23,922 nt of DNA from F23-B02 sp045642545 (GTDB taxonomy: Bacteria > Bacillota > Clostridia > Oscillospirales > Oscillospiraceae), in NCBI GenBank assembly GCA_045642545.1, contig JAZUJB010000013.1, forward strand, positions 1-23,922, in the 5' to 3' direction. Both the position numbers and the translations under genes were made by a program. A model generated the notes under the pieces. The model was not told the origin of the DNA, did no database searches, and worked only from the letters and a program-made list of their open reading frames with translations. Positions 23,069-23,922 of the stretch are shown here, in pieces. How positions within the stretch are numbered: position 1 is the first letter of the stretch; every line of letters begins with the position of its first letter.

Positions 23069-23517
23069 TATACACTTACACCTTTGAAAGCCCCATCGGT
23101 ACACTCAATCTATGTGCCGACGAAAATGCCATACTGCATCTCGGCTTCGGCGACGGTGGAGATAACAATCCTAACGGCATTATTCTTGCCGCAGTGCAGC
23201 AGCTGAATGAATATTTTGAGGGCAAGAGAAAATGCTTTGACCTTCCCATAGCGCCAAACGGCACTGATTTTCAGCGCAGGGTTTGGGCGGCACTTCAGGA
23301 CATTCCCTACGGTCAGACGCGTACATACGGCGAGCTTGCCGCGGCAACCGGAAATCCGAAGGCCTGCCGCGCGGTCGGAATGGCAAACAACCGCAACCCC
23401 ATTGCCGTCATTATCCCCTGCCACCGCGTTATCGGCGCAGACGGTACGCTCACGGGCTATGCGGGCGGTCTTGCGGCAAAGGAAATTCTGCTCACTCTTG
23501 AGCATAAATACTGCTAA
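23065..23517 (+). CDS. ogt: Methylated-DNA-[protein]-cysteine S-methyltransferase
   Basis: 150 residues, compact for the family (usually 155-175). The C-terminal DNA-binding domain is typical: FQRRVWAALQDIPYGQTRTY, then CRAVGMANNRNPIAVIIPCH. Cys119 in PCHRV is the methyl acceptor, with the upstream Asn and the RAVG arginine finger in place. The protein removes O6-alkyl groups from guanine by irreversible transfer to this cysteine and acts once per molecule. The N-terminal domain is short (about 60 residues). It is translated from an ATGA overlap with the preceding unknown gene. A terminator follows 12 bases after the stop. No ada-like regulator is fused to it. Confidence 0.94.
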   Translation: MIYTYTFESPIGTLNLCADENAILHLGFGDGGDNNPNGIILAAVQQLNEYFEGKRKCFDLPIAPNGTDFQRRVWAALQDIPYGQTRTYGELAAATGNPKACRAVGMANNRNPIAVIIPCHRVIGADGTLTGYAGGLAAKEILLTLEHKYC

Positions 23518-23530
23518 TCTGCAGATTATA
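23502..23530 (+). promoter_or_regulatory. Candidate sigma-G-like (forespore) promoter for spoVAC
   Basis: GCATA (23502-23506) fits the sigma-G -35 pattern GHATR; 17 bases on, GATTATA (23524-23530) matches the -10 pattern CATNHTA at six of seven positions. It overlaps the last codons of ogt. Forespore control of spoVA is established in Bacillus; the site here is a pattern match only. Confidence 0.4.
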
Positions 23531-23561
23531 AGGGTATCGACTTTATGCCGATACCCTTTTT
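23530..23561 (+). terminator. Terminator after ogt, directly before spoVAC
   Basis: Ten-bp stem (23530-23539 with 23549-23558), 9-base loop, followed by T to 23561. The spoVAC ribosome site starts five bases later. Confidence 0.88.
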
Positions 23562-23578
23562 ATTTGGAGCTGATGACT

Positions 23579-23922
23579 ATGGATATGTCAAACGAAGAAT
23601 ACAAGCAGTATTCCGACTCGCGCCAGCCGCATTCCCGCGTTTTCCCGAATATGTGCAAGGCATTCTGGGTGGGCGGTTTAATCTGCTGCGTAGGGCAGCT
23701 GATTAACGACCTTTTTATGCGGCAGGGGCTTGAAAAGCTTGAGGCTGCGAGCGCGACCTCGATTGTGCTCGTGCTTATCGGCGCGGTGCTGACGGGACTG
23801 GGCATTTACGATAAGCTTGCAAAATACGCAGGCGGCGGCACGCTCCTGCCGATAACGGGCTTTGGAAACTCCCGGGGTGGGCCCCCCCCTGGGGTCAAGA
23901 CCGGGGGCTTTATCACGGGCAC
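23579..23922 (+). CDS. spoVAC: SpoVAC, spore dipicolinate channel protein, C-terminus missing
   Basis: About 114 residues are visible before the window ends. MDMSNEEYKQY opens the protein; the first hydrophobic helix includes FWVGGLICCVGQLIND and the second LVLIGAVLTGLGIYDKLA, followed by KYAGGGTLLPITGFG, all typical of SpoVAC (mechanosensitive channel for dipicolinate uptake and release in spores). Of three in-frame ATGs, 23579 is nine bases after GGAG and is preferred. The last 60 bases stay in frame but give an aberrant sequence (NSRGGPPPGVKTGG), where the family normally has a hydrophobic, non-glycine-rich segment; this is likely sequencing error at a contig end. Normally spoVAD and spoVAE follow, outside the window. 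Confidence 0.92.
   Translation, partial: MDMSNEEYKQYSDSRQPHSRVFPNMCKAFWVGGLICCVGQLINDLFMRQGLEKLEAASATSIVLVLIGAVLTGLGIYDKLAKYAGGGTLLPITGFGNSRGGPPPGVKTGGFITG
23861..23910. other. Likely low-quality sequence at the contig end
   Basis: Runs of G and C (for example eight C, then four G, then five G) replace what would be ordinary spoVAC codons; the frame and length are kept, so substitutions to G/C rather than a real change are likely. Confidence 0.65.

Noticed and set aside
1..23922. CRISPR arrays, tRNA/rRNA genes, prophage or transposase genes
   Set aside because: Scanned for regularly spaced repeats, tRNA-like cloverleaf ends and mobile-element proteins; none seen by eye.

Overview
The window looks like chromosomal DNA of an endospore-forming, anaerobic member of the Clostridia, probably an Oscillospiraceae/Ruminococcaceae-type gut bacterium. 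The reasons are a recognisable SpoIVB peptidase and the start of SpoVAC, the linkage murI - DUF1934 - argS, strong AGGAGG-type ribosome sites with several TTG starts, moderate G+C, BspA-like leucine-rich repeats, DegV, and no respiratory genes. The assignment is by inference; no 16S or marker tree was possible. Genes are densely packed, and every converging pair is separated by a hairpin terminator. No tRNA, rRNA, CRISPR array, transposase, integrase or phage gene was seen.

Layout. (1) 1-2607, minus: a three-gene overlapping cassette, transcribed as VWA-like/DUF2201 protein, BspA-type LRR protein, MoxR-type AAA+ ATPase (cut by the window edge). (2) 2744-5502, minus: a CrtI-like FAD oxidoreductase translationally coupled to an FNR-type reductase with its own C-terminal 2Fe-2S ferredoxin domain. 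Divergent from it, 5717-7199, plus: a FadR-subfamily regulator and a PHP-family (HisJ-like) phosphatase. A perfect FadR-type operator lies just downstream of the redox operon promoter. (3) 7245-10273, minus: DegV, a membrane-anchored XRE regulator, and a PG-binding/LysM/M14 gamma-D-Glu-diaminopimelate-type endopeptidase. (4) 10438-11427, plus: SpoIVB. (5) 11469-13393, minus: MFS transporter and LOG-family phosphoribohydrolase. (6) 13543-14376, plus: glycerophosphodiesterase. (7) 14416-15513, minus: anion permease of the ArsB/SLC13 type. (8) 15754-17219, plus: a membrane-anchored unknown protein and PsuG. (9) 17261-19081, minus: TypA/BipA. (10) 19247-22243, minus: murI - DUF1934 - argS operon. 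(11) 22265-22546: a 282-bp non-coding element with 16-bp perfect terminal inverted repeats, beginning at the predicted start point of the murI operon. (12) 22661-23517, plus: an unknown protein coupled to Ogt. (13) 23579-end: SpoVAC, truncated and apparently corrupted by sequence errors in its last 60 bases.

The most interesting parts are the LRR protein embedded between MoxR and VWA partners; the self-contained NAD(P)H-to-flavoprotein reductase locus with its own repressor and operator, substrate unknown; the 282-bp inverted-repeat element in the murI leader; and two genes (psuG, spoVAC) whose ribosome sites sit directly behind a terminator hairpin. Housekeeping genes (typA, argS, murI) look intact, except that MurI has an unusual residue beside its first catalytic cysteine.
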